A stretch of DNA of 64,000 bases from Bacteroides faecium (GTDB lineage Bacteria > Bacteroidota > Bacteroidia > Bacteroidales > Bacteroidaceae). Made by a program: the position numbers and the translations under genes. The stretch spans positions 3,968,001 to 4,032,000 of the forward strand of contig NZ_CP050831.1 of NCBI RefSeq assembly GCF_012113595.1, read 5' to 3'. The notes under the pieces are model-generated. The model was not told the DNA's origin. It saw only the letters and a list, made by a program, of their open reading frames with translations, and searched no databases. Positions 56,746 to 64,000 of this stretch are shown one piece after another; position 1 is the stretch's first letter, and every line of letters starts with the position of its first letter.

Positions 56746-56848
56746 GTCAGTGGTTATATGGTTAGGAAATCTTTCCGGGTAAACTGATGAATAAGCCGGA
56801 CTTGAAGAGAGAAAACCGATAGGTTAGAAGATTTATAGAAAAAATAGT

Positions 56849-56880
56849 GAAGGGGATTAGGTATTTACCTAATCCCCTTC
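56849..56880 (+). terminator. 15-bp perfect hairpin after the FAS1-SusD-like gene
   Basis: Arms GAAGGGGATTAGGTA (56849-56863) and TACCTAATCCCCTTC (56866-56880) have only 2 nt between them. The rest of the 288-bp gap to the GH43 gene shows no gene. Confidence 0.75.
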
Positions 56881-57033
56881 GTATATATAAGCAAATAGGT
56901 CAGTAAATAGATTGTTTGAAAGAAAAGATATTAGATTCGGTTTTCAAGAGATGATTCGTTTTTTATAAAGGTAGAAAGAACCTGTTTTTAGGAATAACAA
57001 TTGAATTTTGAATGAAATTGATTAGTAAGGTAT

Positions 57034-58680
57034 ATGCGTAAAAAGATTCTGTTTTTGGCAGGGATGATGGCTTGCTGTACATGGGCAGGCGCACAAGAAA
57101 TCTCTAAGACCTGGGTGGCTGATAAGGGAAATGGAACTTATCAGAACCCGGTTCTTCATGCTGATTATTCCGACCCGGATGTATGTGCAGTCGGAGAAGA
57201 TTTCTATATGACGGCATCCAGTTTTAATTGTATTCCCGGAATTCCTATCCTTCACTCCAAAGATTTGGTGAATTGGTCGCTGGTGAACTATGCGTTGCCG
57301 GTGCAGGAACCGAAAGAATTTTTCGATAAGGCACAGCACGGCAAGGGCGTATGGGCGCCTTCTATCCGTTTTCATAACGGGGAGTTTTATATCTATTGGG
57401 GCGATCCGGACTATGGAATCTACATGATAAAGGCGGAAGACCCGAAAGGAAAATGGAGCAAGCCCTTATTGGTGAAAGCCGGAAAAGGGATGATTGACGC
57501 CACTCCTTTGTGGGACGAAGACGGAAAGGTATATTTGATATACGCTTATGCGGGAAGCCGTAGCGGAGTGAACAGTATCCTTGTGATTTCTGAACTGAAT
57601 GCGGAAGGAACGGAAGTTATCTCCGACCCGGTAATGGTATTCGACGGTAACGATGGAAAGAACCATACAGTAGAAGGTCCGAAACTTTACAAGAGGAACG
57701 GATACTATTATATTTTTGCTCCGGCAGGTGGCGTGGCTGCCGGTTGGCAACTGGTGCTTCGCTCAAAGAACATCTATGGCCCTTACGAATCAAAAATCGT
57801 GATGGCACAAGGCAAAACGAATATAAACGGTCCTCATCAAGGCGGTTGGGTAGATACTCATACAGGTGAATCCTGGTTCGTTAATTTTCAAGATAAAGGG
57901 GCTTACGGGCGTGTGATTCACCTGAATCCGATGACTTGGGTAAATAACTGGCCGGTAATCGGAGTGGATAAAGATAAAGACGGTTGTGGTGAACCGGTGA
58001 CTATATATAAGAAGCCGAATGTAGGAAAGACTTATCCGGTAGCTACTCCGCCGGAAAGTGATGAATTCAATACCCGCCATTTAGGATTACAGTGGCAATG
58101 GCATGCTAATAAGCAAGATACTTACGGATTCACTACCGACTTGGGATATATCCGCCTGTATGCGGGCAGCCTTTCAAAAGAGTTTGTGAACTTTTGGGAA
58201 GTGCCGAACCTGTTGATGCAGAAGTTTCCTGCGGAAGAATTTGCAGCCACTACCAAGTTGACGTTTACCGCAAAACAGGATGGCGAACAAGCCGGACTTA
58301 TCGTGATGGGGTGGGATTACAGTTATCTTTCTATCCGTAAGGCTGGTGATAAGTTTATTCTGCAACAGGCAGTCTGCAAAGATGCGGAACAGCAGAATCC
58401 CGAACAAGTGAAAGAATTGGCAAGTATTCCGGTAGAATATCTGAAGATGCCCGGTGTAGCAGATAATGAATGGAAAACAGTTTACTTGCAGGTCAAAGTC
58501 CGTAAAGGTGCTGTTTGTACATTTGCTTATAGCTTGGACGGAAAGAAATATACGACAGTAGGAGAACCTTTCACCGCCCGCCAGGGCAAATGGATTGGAG
58601 CCAAGGTCGGTGTATTCTGTGTAACTCCTAACGATGGCAATCGTGGTTGGGCAGATGTAGACTGGTTTAGAGTAAATTAA
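57034..58680 (+). CDS. GH43 glycoside hydrolase with C-terminal beta-sandwich
   Basis: A 548-residue secreted enzyme (signal MRKKILFLAGMMACCTWAGA). The GH43 propeller (~25-320) has all three acids: Asp in 'ADYSDPDVC' (~45), Asp in 'GMIDATPLW' (~154) and Glu in 'HTVEGPKLY' (~212). A C-terminal beta-sandwich of the GH43_C2/DUF1349 type (~340-548; 'LGLQWQWHANKQDTYGF', 'GLIVMGWDYSYLSIRK') follows. This two-domain design is typical of beta-xylosidase/alpha-L-arabinofuranosidase subfamilies. It is 34 bp from GH88 and certainly in one operon with it. Confidence 0.92.
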   Translation: MRKKILFLAGMMACCTWAGAQEISKTWVADKGNGTYQNPVLHADYSDPDVCAVGEDFYMTASSFNCIPGIPILHSKDLVNWSLVNYALPVQEPKEFFDKAQHGKGVWAPSIRFHNGEFYIYWGDPDYGIYMIKAEDPKGKWSKPLLVKAGKGMIDATPLWDEDGKVYLIYAYAGSRSGVNSILVISELNAEGTEVISDPVMVFDGNDGKNHTVEGPKLYKRNGYYYIFAPAGGVAAGWQLVLRSKNIYGPYESKIVMAQGKTNINGPHQGGWVDTHTGESWFVNFQDKGAYGRVIHLNPMTWVNNWPVIGVDKDKDGCGEPVTIYKKPNVGKTYPVATPPESDEFNTRHLGLQWQWHANKQDTYGFTTDLGYIRLYAGSLSKEFVNFWEVPNLLMQKFPAEEFAATTKLTFTAKQDGEQAGLIVMGWDYSYLSIRKAGDKFILQQAVCKDAEQQNPEQVKELASIPVEYLKMPGVADNEWKTVYLQVKVRKGAVCTFAYSLDGKKYTTVGEPFTARQGKWIGAKVGVFCVTPNDGNRGWADVDWFRVN

Positions 58681-58714
58681 AAATTAAGAATTAACACGAA
58701 GATATTAGATTAAG

Positions 58715-59935
58715 ATGAAAAAAATTGTAGTAGGTCTGGCTGTGATGTTAGGGTTTTGTACGTGTGCTCATCGGCCTTCCGGTACATTGGATGTGAACAA
58801 GGCATTGGATTACTGTGCAGAGCAGACACAACGTACGCTTGCGGAACTGAAAACAGATTCCGGGATTGACTATACGATGATGCCGCGTAATATCATGGCG
58901 GACGAACAACACTGGAACTGTCGTAAAGCTACGAAAGAAGAATGGTGTGCCGGTTTCTGGCCGGGAGTGCTGTGGTACGATTACGAATATACAAAGGATA
59001 AGAAGATTCGGGAAGAAGCGGAGAAGTTCACAAACTCCCTGGAGTTTCTTTCCAAGACTCCGGCTTTCGACCATGATTTGGGATTCCTCGTCTTTTGCAG
59101 TTATGGGAACGGTTATCGCCTGACCAAGAATCCGGCGTACAAGCAAGTAATTCTGGACACAGCCGACACATTGGCTACATTATTCAATCCGACAGTAGGG
59201 ACAATCCTTTCATGGCCTCGCGAAGTGAAACCACGCAACTGGCCGCACAATACAATCATGGACAACATGATTAACCTCGAAATGCTCTTTTGGGCGGCAA
59301 AGAATGGCGGCAACCCCTACCTGTATGATGTAGCGGTAGCTCATGCGGATAAGACTATGAAATGCCAGTTCCGTCCCGATTATACTTCGTACCATGTAGC
59401 TGTATATGATACCATTACAGGAAATCTGATTAAAGGAGTCACCCATCAGGGATATGCTGACAGCACTATGTGGGCACGAGGGCAGGCATGGGCAATCTAT
59501 GGATATACCGTAGTCTATCGTGAAACGAAAGACCCTAAATATCTTGACTTTGCGCAGAAAGTGACCGATGTCTATTTGGAAAGGCTTCCCGAAGACAAAG
59601 TGCCCTACTGGGATTTTGACGACCCGAGTATTCCGAACGCTCCCCGTGATGCTTCGGCAGCTTCGGTGGTTGCTTCCGCTTTGCTCGAACTGTCTACATA
59701 TCTTCCGAACGGAACGGGAAAACGCTATAAGGATGCGGCTGTCGAGATGTTGACAAGCTTGGATTCTGATAGCTATCAGAGTGGTAAAAGCAAACCCTCA
59801 TTCCTGCTGCATAGCGTAGGGCATTGGCCGAACCATTCGGAAATTGATGCATCCATCATCTATGCGGATTACTATTACATCGAAGCATTGCTGAGATTGA
59901 AACGCCTGCAGGAAGGACAGGGAGTGCTTGGATAA
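58715..59935 (+). CDS. GH88 unsaturated glucuronyl hydrolase
   Basis: A 406-residue (alpha/alpha)6-barrel enzyme with a lipoprotein-like signal ('LGFCTC-A', Cys18). Landmarks are 'WCAGFWPGVLWYDYEYT', 'FDHDLGFLVFCSYGNGY' (Asp ~118, equivalent to the first catalytic Asp), 'NTIMDNMINLEMLFWAA' (Asp ~182, general acid/base) and 'HQGYADSTMWARGQAWAIYG'. Family members hydrate the double bond of the 4,5-unsaturated uronic acid left by polysaccharide lyases, releasing it from the oligosaccharide. It is therefore the expected partner of the alginate-lyase-type and heparinase-type proteins in this window, and strong evidence for a uronate-containing substrate. Confidence 0.94.
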   Translation: MKKIVVGLAVMLGFCTCAHRPSGTLDVNKALDYCAEQTQRTLAELKTDSGIDYTMMPRNIMADEQHWNCRKATKEEWCAGFWPGVLWYDYEYTKDKKIREEAEKFTNSLEFLSKTPAFDHDLGFLVFCSYGNGYRLTKNPAYKQVILDTADTLATLFNPTVGTILSWPREVKPRNWPHNTIMDNMINLEMLFWAAKNGGNPYLYDVAVAHADKTMKCQFRPDYTSYHVAVYDTITGNLIKGVTHQGYADSTMWARGQAWAIYGYTVVYRETKDPKYLDFAQKVTDVYLERLPEDKVPYWDFDDPSIPNAPRDASAASVVASALLELSTYLPNGTGKRYKDAAVEMLTSLDSDSYQSGKSKPSFLLHSVGHWPNHSEIDASIIYADYYYIEALLRLKRLQEGQGVLG

Positions 59936-59947
59936 AAAAGGATTTGA

Positions 59948-59996
59948 GCAAGAAAGAGTTTAAAACAAGAAAGTACTTGAACAAGAAAGAACTTGA
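59948..59996. repeat. three tandem ~16-bp units downstream of GH88
   Basis: Units begin at 59948, 59965 and 59981; the last two read ACAAGAAAGTACTTGA and ACAAGAAAGAACTTGA and the first is degenerate. They start 12 bp after the GH88 stop and lie before the terminator. TTCTTTCTTG-type sequence of the complementary strand also appears near 45290. Confidence 0.6.
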
Positions 59997-60026
59997 ATAA
60001 AAAGACTGGGACAAAGTCTGAAAAAG

Positions 60027-60068
60027 AAATGCTCTGCAAGAACTATTCATTCTCTGCAGAGCATTTTT
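60027..60068 (+). terminator. intrinsic terminator of the GH43-GH88 operon
   Basis: Perfect 12-bp arms AAATGCTCTGCA (60027-60038) and TGCAGAGCATTT (60055-60066) are followed by T residues. It stands between convergent genes and may serve both. Confidence 0.85.
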
Positions 60069-60096
60069 ACTGGTTAGGGGTCAGGTTGTTTATTTA

Positions 60097-60576
60097 TTAT
60101 TGTTTCACCTTGATGATGTCATAATTCAAATCGCTGACAGCTTCCTGTAAGCTATCGTTCACCAGACGGAGAGTAGTATCGTTTACAACTACGAAATACA
60201 TCGGCTCGTCATTACTATCCTTCGGAGTTAACTTAACAGCAGTTACAGGTTTTTTGTTCACGACTTTGTGTACAGTCTGCTGTTTTCCTTTAGAAGTGAA
60301 AGTTTTGTTTTTGCCTTGACCTTCTGCATCGAGGTAAGTCATATCCAGTGTATAAGTGGTATCTACACCGTCGGTTGCAGCGTTCAGGGTCAGTACATAG
60401 TCGATGCCCGGACCGTCGGCAGCAGGGAGAGTACCAGCGTAAACTTCAGTCATTTCAGTGATTGGAGTCATGGCAATGGCAAGACTGTCTGCTTCTGCCT
60501 CTGCGGTTTTGTTGGCTTTTGATTGGCAAGATGCCAAAGCAGCTACGACGGCTGCTAACATAATTACTTTTTTCAT
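60097..60576 (-). CDS. NlpE-like small lipoprotein without the usual cysteines
   Basis: ATG 60576 gives a lipoprotein signal (MKKVIMLAAVVAALASC, Cys17); a longer frame was rejected. The 159-residue protein resembles the N-terminal domain of NlpE-like copper-stress lipoproteins: 'YAGTLPAADGPGIDYVLTLN' follows the family pattern 'Y-x-G-x-L-P-C-A-D-C-P-G-I', but both Cys are replaced (Ala and Gly). A C-terminal 'TLRLVNDSLQEAVSDLNYDI' completes the domain. NlpE in E. coli signals surface attachment and envelope stress; a metal-binding role here is unlikely without the Cys pair. It follows the CBS-domain gene after 53 bp, probably in one transcript. Confidence 0.75.
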   Translation of the reverse strand: MKKVIMLAAVVAALASCQSKANKTAEAEADSLAIAMTPITEMTEVYAGTLPAADGPGIDYVLTLNAATDGVDTTYTLDMTYLDAEGQGKNKTFTSKGKQQTVHKVVNKKPVTAVKLTPKDSNDEPMYFVVVNDTTLRLVNDSLQEAVSDLNYDIIKVKQ

Positions 60577-60629
60577 CGTTAAGTGCTTTAAATTAATATA
60601 AAATAGTGAGCTATACGCTCGGTTTATCA

Positions 60630-61916
60630 TTATTCTTCATCCCGTTTGATGACCAGCAGTTTGTCTACTCGTCCCCGGTCCATGTCTACTACTTCGAATT
60701 GCAGGTTCTTGTAAGTAAAGATGTCTCCGGCTTTCGGGATACGGCCTATCAGAAACATTGCCAGTCCGCCTAACGTGGTGAAGTCTTCCGATTCCAAGTC
60801 TTCATAAGACAGGATTCCCATCTCTTCCATGAAGTCGTCGATGTTCATCGAAGCTTCCACCAGCATCGAACCGTCCTGCCTTGTGACGATTTCTTCTTCT
60901 TCCGTTTCGTCCTCTTCGAGGATGTCTCCAAAGATACTTTCGGTCAGGTCGTGCAGTGTGATAATGCCTTCTGTACTGCCATACTCGTTAACAACAACTC
61001 CGAACTTATTTTTGTTCTTCTTGAATAGCTCTAAAACTTTATTTGCATACAAACTTTCCGGTATAAAGAGGGGCGGGCGGGCTATCTCACGCAGATTGAA
61101 CTCCTTCAAATTGCCCATCATCAAGATAATATCCTTTACGGAAACCACTCCGATAATCTCGTCTTTCCGTTCGTCCACCAGCAGATATTTACTGTAATGT
61201 TCTTCTTCAATGACTTTCATCACCTTTTCCCGCGTATCGTCCGGATGAAGGATGATGAGGTCCCTGCGGTGTGTCATTAGTTCGTTGGCGCGTTTGTCCG
61301 AAAAGCGGAACACGTCGCGTATCATTTCCGTCTCTTCCTTGTCAATCACCCCCTGTTCCGAACTTTGGTGGAGAATCATCTTTATCTCTTCCTGCGTCAT
61401 GGGGCGCTCTTCGCTTTTCAAGCCGATAAGCCTGTTCAGCAGTCGGGTGGAGATACTGAGTAACCAGACAAAAGGATAGGATACCTTTGTCAGCAGAATC
61501 ATAATAGGGCTGAATAAGATTGCATACCTTTCCGGGTTGCTGAGAGCGATGGATTTAGGAACCAACTCTCCGATGATAAGGGAAAGATAAGTGATGATTG
61601 CTACGGTAGTAACCATAGCCAGATTGCGTGCGTACGCTTCTGCTCCCGGAATAAGAGAGAACAGAGGAACCAGGTCGTCCGCGATGGCTACTCCACCATA
61701 AGCACCGGATACGATACCGATAAGGGTAATGCCGATTTGGATAGTAGACAAGAACTTTTCCGGTTCTTCCAGTTGTTTTAATACTCCGCGTGCGGATTTA
61801 TTGCCTTTGGCTACGAGGGTTTCGAGACGTGCTTTGCTGGAAGATACCAGCGCAATTTCATACATGGCAAATACGCCATTCAGTATGAGTAAGAGAAGAA
61901 TAATAAGAAATTCCAT
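60630..61916 (-). CDS. DUF21/CBS-domain membrane protein, CorC/HlyC type
   Basis: A 428-residue inner-membrane protein. The DUF21 (CNNM) region at ~1-190 has hydrophobic segments near 1-22 ('FLIILLLLILNGVFAMYE'), 58-80, 97-120 and 127-155. A pair of CBS domains (~205-330; 'MTHRRDLIILHPDD', 'YLLVDERKDEIIGVVSVKDII', 'FGVVVNEYGSTEGIITLHDL') and a CorC_HlyC domain (~345-428; 'DGSMLVEASMNIDDFMEEMG') follow. Such proteins are linked to Mg2+ export or homeostasis and are often labelled hemolysin-like, a misleading name. A -7 box (TAGATTTG on the minus strand, 61977-61970) lies 54 bp upstream. Confidence 0.92.
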   Translation of the reverse strand: MEFLIILLLLILNGVFAMYEIALVSSSKARLETLVAKGNKSARGVLKQLEEPEKFLSTIQIGITLIGIVSGAYGGVAIADDLVPLFSLIPGAEAYARNLAMVTTVAIITYLSLIIGELVPKSIALSNPERYAILFSPIMILLTKVSYPFVWLLSISTRLLNRLIGLKSEERPMTQEEIKMILHQSSEQGVIDKEETEMIRDVFRFSDKRANELMTHRRDLIILHPDDTREKVMKVIEEEHYSKYLLVDERKDEIIGVVSVKDIILMMGNLKEFNLREIARPPLFIPESLYANKVLELFKKNKNKFGVVVNEYGSTEGIITLHDLTESIFGDILEEDETEEEEIVTRQDGSMLVEASMNIDDFMEEMGILSYEDLESEDFTTLGGLAMFLIGRIPKAGDIFTYKNLQFEVVDMDRGRVDKLLVIKRDEE

Positions 61917-61969
61917 AAATGGATTTAAATGGTTATTGCTTCGAAATTACATGAAATCACGACACTATG

Positions 61970-61977
61970 CAAATCTA
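61970..61977 (-). promoter_or_regulatory. -7 promoter box for the CBS-domain gene
   Basis: On the minus strand this reads TAGATTTG (TAnnTTTG), 54 bp before the start codon. Confidence 0.5.
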
Positions 61978-62038
61978 TGTAACATATTAATGAAAATTTA
62001 ATAATCGTGTTGTCTTTTTTTGTATTAGAAACGGGAAA

Positions 62039-62074
62039 GGGAATACCGAAATGGCAGAGCACTCCGGTATTCCC
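62039..62074 (-). terminator. hairpin terminator of the M48 peptidase gene
   Basis: Arms GGGAATACCG (62039-62048) and CGGTATTCCC (62065-62074) are perfect and lie about 30 bp beyond the minus-strand stop codon at 62106. Confidence 0.75.
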
Positions 62075-62105
62075 TTCCTTATTATATTATAAAGAGATAA
62101 ACTCC

Positions 62106-62891
62106 TTATTTCTTAGCGTAGCTGTCTGCTTTAGCTTTGGCGCGTTCGATACGTTTCGCAGTATCCGGGTGAGAGGAGAACATTCTCTGCACGTAAGAAG
62201 ATTGCGGAGCACCCTTTGCCAGTTCAGCCAGTTTGGTTAATGAATTAGCCATAGCGTAAGGGTCGATGTTGTTTTTTACGCAGAATTCAACGCCATATTC
62301 GTCTGCTTCGTTTTCTTGCTTTTGTGAATACTGTGCGCCGGCAAGAGCTTCTGCCATAGCTCCCAGTTCAGAGTCGGTCAGTTTGGCAACCTTGTCGCTA
62401 GCTGCTCCCGCTGCATTCTTCACTGCCGAGCGGAGATAGGCGTTCTTCATTGCGTCTTTAGAGTCTGTGTGAACCACGTGACCGATTTCATGTCCGATCA
62501 CTGCCATCACTTCTTCGTCAGTCATAACGTCCATCAGTCCGGCACAGATGCGTACACTACCGTCGCCACAGGCAAAGGCATTGACGTCTACTACTTCATA
62601 AACACCGAAGTCCAGTTTCAGCCCGTCCATCTCTTTGATGTTCCCGGTCAGTTTCTCTAAACGTTTGCCATACTCTGTGTCAGGTTTTGTCAGTGGATTA
62701 TGCGCGTCCATCCATACCATATATTCCTTACTCATGTTGGCGATGTCGGCATCCGATAAAGTAACTGCCGATACTACGTCTTTTCCTGCTTGCAGGGCTT
62801 TCCCTACATTAAATTTCTTTCCGAACTGTGCGGAAGCTGTCATTCCCATGCCTAATAAAACCAAGGCAATCATAGCAATTTGTCTTTTCAT
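62106..62891 (-). CDS. M48-family zinc metallopeptidase, secreted
   Basis: A 261-residue protein with signal peptide (MKRQIAMIALVLLGMGMTASA). The zinc site is complete: HExxH as 'HEIGH' (~133-137) and the third ligand Glu in 'ENEADEYG' (~193-200). A final segment 'SSHPDTAKRIERAKAKA' is typical of small periplasmic M48 proteases that have lost the HtpX membrane helices. A role in envelope protein quality control is likely. It begins 29 bp after the TonB-receptor stop on the same strand, so it is probably its operon partner. Confidence 0.93.
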   Translation of the reverse strand: MKRQIAMIALVLLGMGMTASAQFGKKFNVGKALQAGKDVVSAVTLSDADIANMSKEYMVWMDAHNPLTKPDTEYGKRLEKLTGNIKEMDGLKLDFGVYEVVDVNAFACGDGSVRICAGLMDVMTDEEVMAVIGHEIGHVVHTDSKDAMKNAYLRSAVKNAAGAASDKVAKLTDSELGAMAEALAGAQYSQKQENEADEYGVEFCVKNNIDPYAMANSLTKLAELAKGAPQSSYVQRMFSSHPDTAKRIERAKAKADSYAKK

Positions 62892-62920
62892 ACTCTTTTA
62901 ATTAATGTTCAATTATAAAA

Positions 62921-64000
62921 TTAATATTCAAATGTGATTCCTAAGGTTGGTAGTAATGTCCCGCTCGATTGTTCAATCCGCTTCATCCGATAGTGCCTGC
63001 TATCGGCGGGAGCTTCCGGGTTTTCGACAATCCCCGTGCTCATAAGTACATCCTGCTGTTTCAGTTTACTCATGGTGATATTTTGCAGGTCGATATAAAA
63101 TCCCAGCATACAATGTTTCAGATAGAATGTCTTGTCGATGCGGATGTCTGCCTGTGCAAAAGCGGGAAGGCGTTCTTTATTGTATCTCGAATAATCATAG
63201 TACGCTTTTCCTTGCGCATCCCATGCGGATACAAGCGATGATTTCTTCTCGTCATAAGGCGTGTAGGGAGCACCGCCGATACAACTCACTTTCATTCCGA
63301 CGCTCCATTGATGGGGGAGATTATAAGTCCCGCGCAGGTTGAAGATAAACCGGTTGTCCCATGCAGACGCGATGTACTCGCTCTCTTTGTCGTTGCGGTA
63401 TTCACTTTTAAATAAGGTAAAGGAAGAAGCAAGGTTAAGCTTCTTGGCAATGAGCCATTTCACTAGAATCTCTGCGCCGTAGGAACGTCCCTGCGCGGTG
63501 GAAGCCAGTAATTCATTTCCGACTACTCCGTAGTCATTCCCTTTGCAGGCAAGCGGAATCCCGTCTGCAATAGAGAGGGGTATCTTATCATAATCTTTGT
63601 AGAATCCTTCGACGGAGACTTCGAACGAATCTCCTTTGCGCCAACTGATCCCCAGGCTTTCCTGGCTGACTTTCATGTAGCGGAGATTGTATTTGTTGGC
63701 ATACGTCCCGTTATTGTTCTTAAAGCCGAGAGCCGTGTAAGGGGGAAGCTGGTAGTAAAGTCCCGCGTTTCCGCTGACAAACCAGTGGTCGGTCAGTTGG
63801 TAAGAGAGTGATATGCGTGGAGACAGTTGGTCGGAGAGCGACTTCATTGCCGACGAATAATTATTGGCATCCGCTCTTAGTCCTAAAGAGGCCGTGAAAC
63901 GGTCGTCCATTGACGAATAACTGATGGTTCCGAAAAGTCCCCAGCGCAAAATACCTAAATAGGTGTGATAGTCGAACGTTTGTGCCTGGTTGGTATATAC
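62921..64000 (-). CDS. TonB-dependent outer-membrane receptor, C-terminal part, cut by window edge
   Basis: The frame is open to the right window edge, so the visible ~359 residues are the 3' part of a longer gene. They show alternating amphipathic beta-strands of an outer-membrane barrel: 'SMDDRFTASLGLRADANNYS', 'LSPRISLSYQLTDHWFVSGN', 'DSFEVSVEGFYKDYDKIPLS', 'AQADIRIDKTFYLKHCMLGF' and 'IDLQNIT', ending in aromatic Tyr (GITFEY), as expected for BAM recognition. The loops are shorter than in SusC proteins and no SusD gene follows, so it is more like a general TonB receptor. The plug domain and substrate are not visible. Confidence 0.85.
   Translation of the reverse strand, partial: VYTNQAQTFDYHTYLGILRWGLFGTISYSSMDDRFTASLGLRADANNYSSAMKSLSDQLSPRISLSYQLTDHWFVSGNAGLYYQLPPYTALGFKNNNGTYANKYNLRYMKVSQESLGISWRKGDSFEVSVEGFYKDYDKIPLSIADGIPLACKGNDYGVVGNELLASTAQGRSYGAEILVKWLIAKKLNLASSFTLFKSEYRNDKESEYIASAWDNRFIFNLRGTYNLPHQWSVGMKVSCIGGAPYTPYDEKKSSLVSAWDAQGKAYYDYSRYNKERLPAFAQADIRIDKTFYLKHCMLGFYIDLQNITMSKLKQQDVLMSTGIVENPEAPADSRHYRMKRIEQSSGTLLPTLGITFEY

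Overview
The window looks like chromosomal DNA of a human-gut Bacteroides (Bacteroidota). It has SusC/SusD pairs, many lipoproteins with short Cys-containing signal peptides, reg_prop/Y_Y_Y sensors, the Bacteroides -7 promoter element TAnnTTTG ahead of several genes, and a very dense set of secreted glycan-active enzymes. I see no tRNA, rRNA, CRISPR array, transposase or phage gene.

Layout. (1) 1-3.8 kb: the tail of a polysaccharide utilization locus (PUL) that starts left of the window, with two surface lipoproteins sharing a C-terminal domain (one carrying TIG/IPT repeats) and an alginate-lyase-family lipoprotein. (2) 3.9-27.5 kb: an enzyme block with GH28, GH78, a double GH43, a minus-strand SDR/UxuA pair for hexuronate catabolism with a divergent AraC regulator, GH97, an aldo/keto reductase, a HipA-like/DUF3037 pair, an alpha/beta hydrolase, GH127, a beta-lactamase-alpha/beta-hydrolase fusion and a heparinase II/III-family protein. 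(3) 27.6-38.9 kb: PUL module B = membrane-tethered AraC sensor, ECF sigma, SusC, SusD, Big_2-type lipoprotein, alginate-lyase-family lipoprotein. (4) 39.0-42.2 kb: GH2 beta-galactosidase with its own terminator. (5) 42.4-54.7 kb: PUL module C, a diverged duplicate of module B with the same six genes in the same order. (6) 54.9-59.9 kb: an orphan FAS1-SusD-like fusion lipoprotein, GH43 and GH88. (7) 60-64 kb, minus strand: what look like housekeeping envelope genes (NlpE-like lipoprotein, CBS/CorC-type membrane protein, M48 peptidase) and the 3' part of a TonB-dependent receptor.

How it fits together (inference). The enzyme set suggests a uronate-containing, branched plant-type or gum-type polysaccharide: lyase-family lipoproteins would cut next to a uronate, GH88 would remove the resulting unsaturated uronate, GH78/GH43/GH127/GH2/GH97 would strip rhamnose, arabinose/xylose and galactose-type branches, and SDR/UxuA would take the hexuronate on to 2-keto-3-deoxygluconate. 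The substrate itself cannot be read from sequence.

The most unusual feature is the regulation. Each duplicated module begins with a periplasmic sensor joined through one membrane helix directly to an AraC DNA-binding domain, with no histidine kinase or receiver. This is followed by an ECF sigma gene that has no anti-sigma gene, and by a SusC that lacks the STN signalling domain. Both sigma genes have the same inverted repeat (GAGTCTCA...TGAGACTC), each ending 155 bp before the start codon, and the same -7 box (TATATTTG). This suggests a two-step sensor-to-sigma-to-susCD cascade. A second striking structure is an array of five 18-bp palindromes spaced exactly 22 bp apart between the GH28 and GH78 genes.
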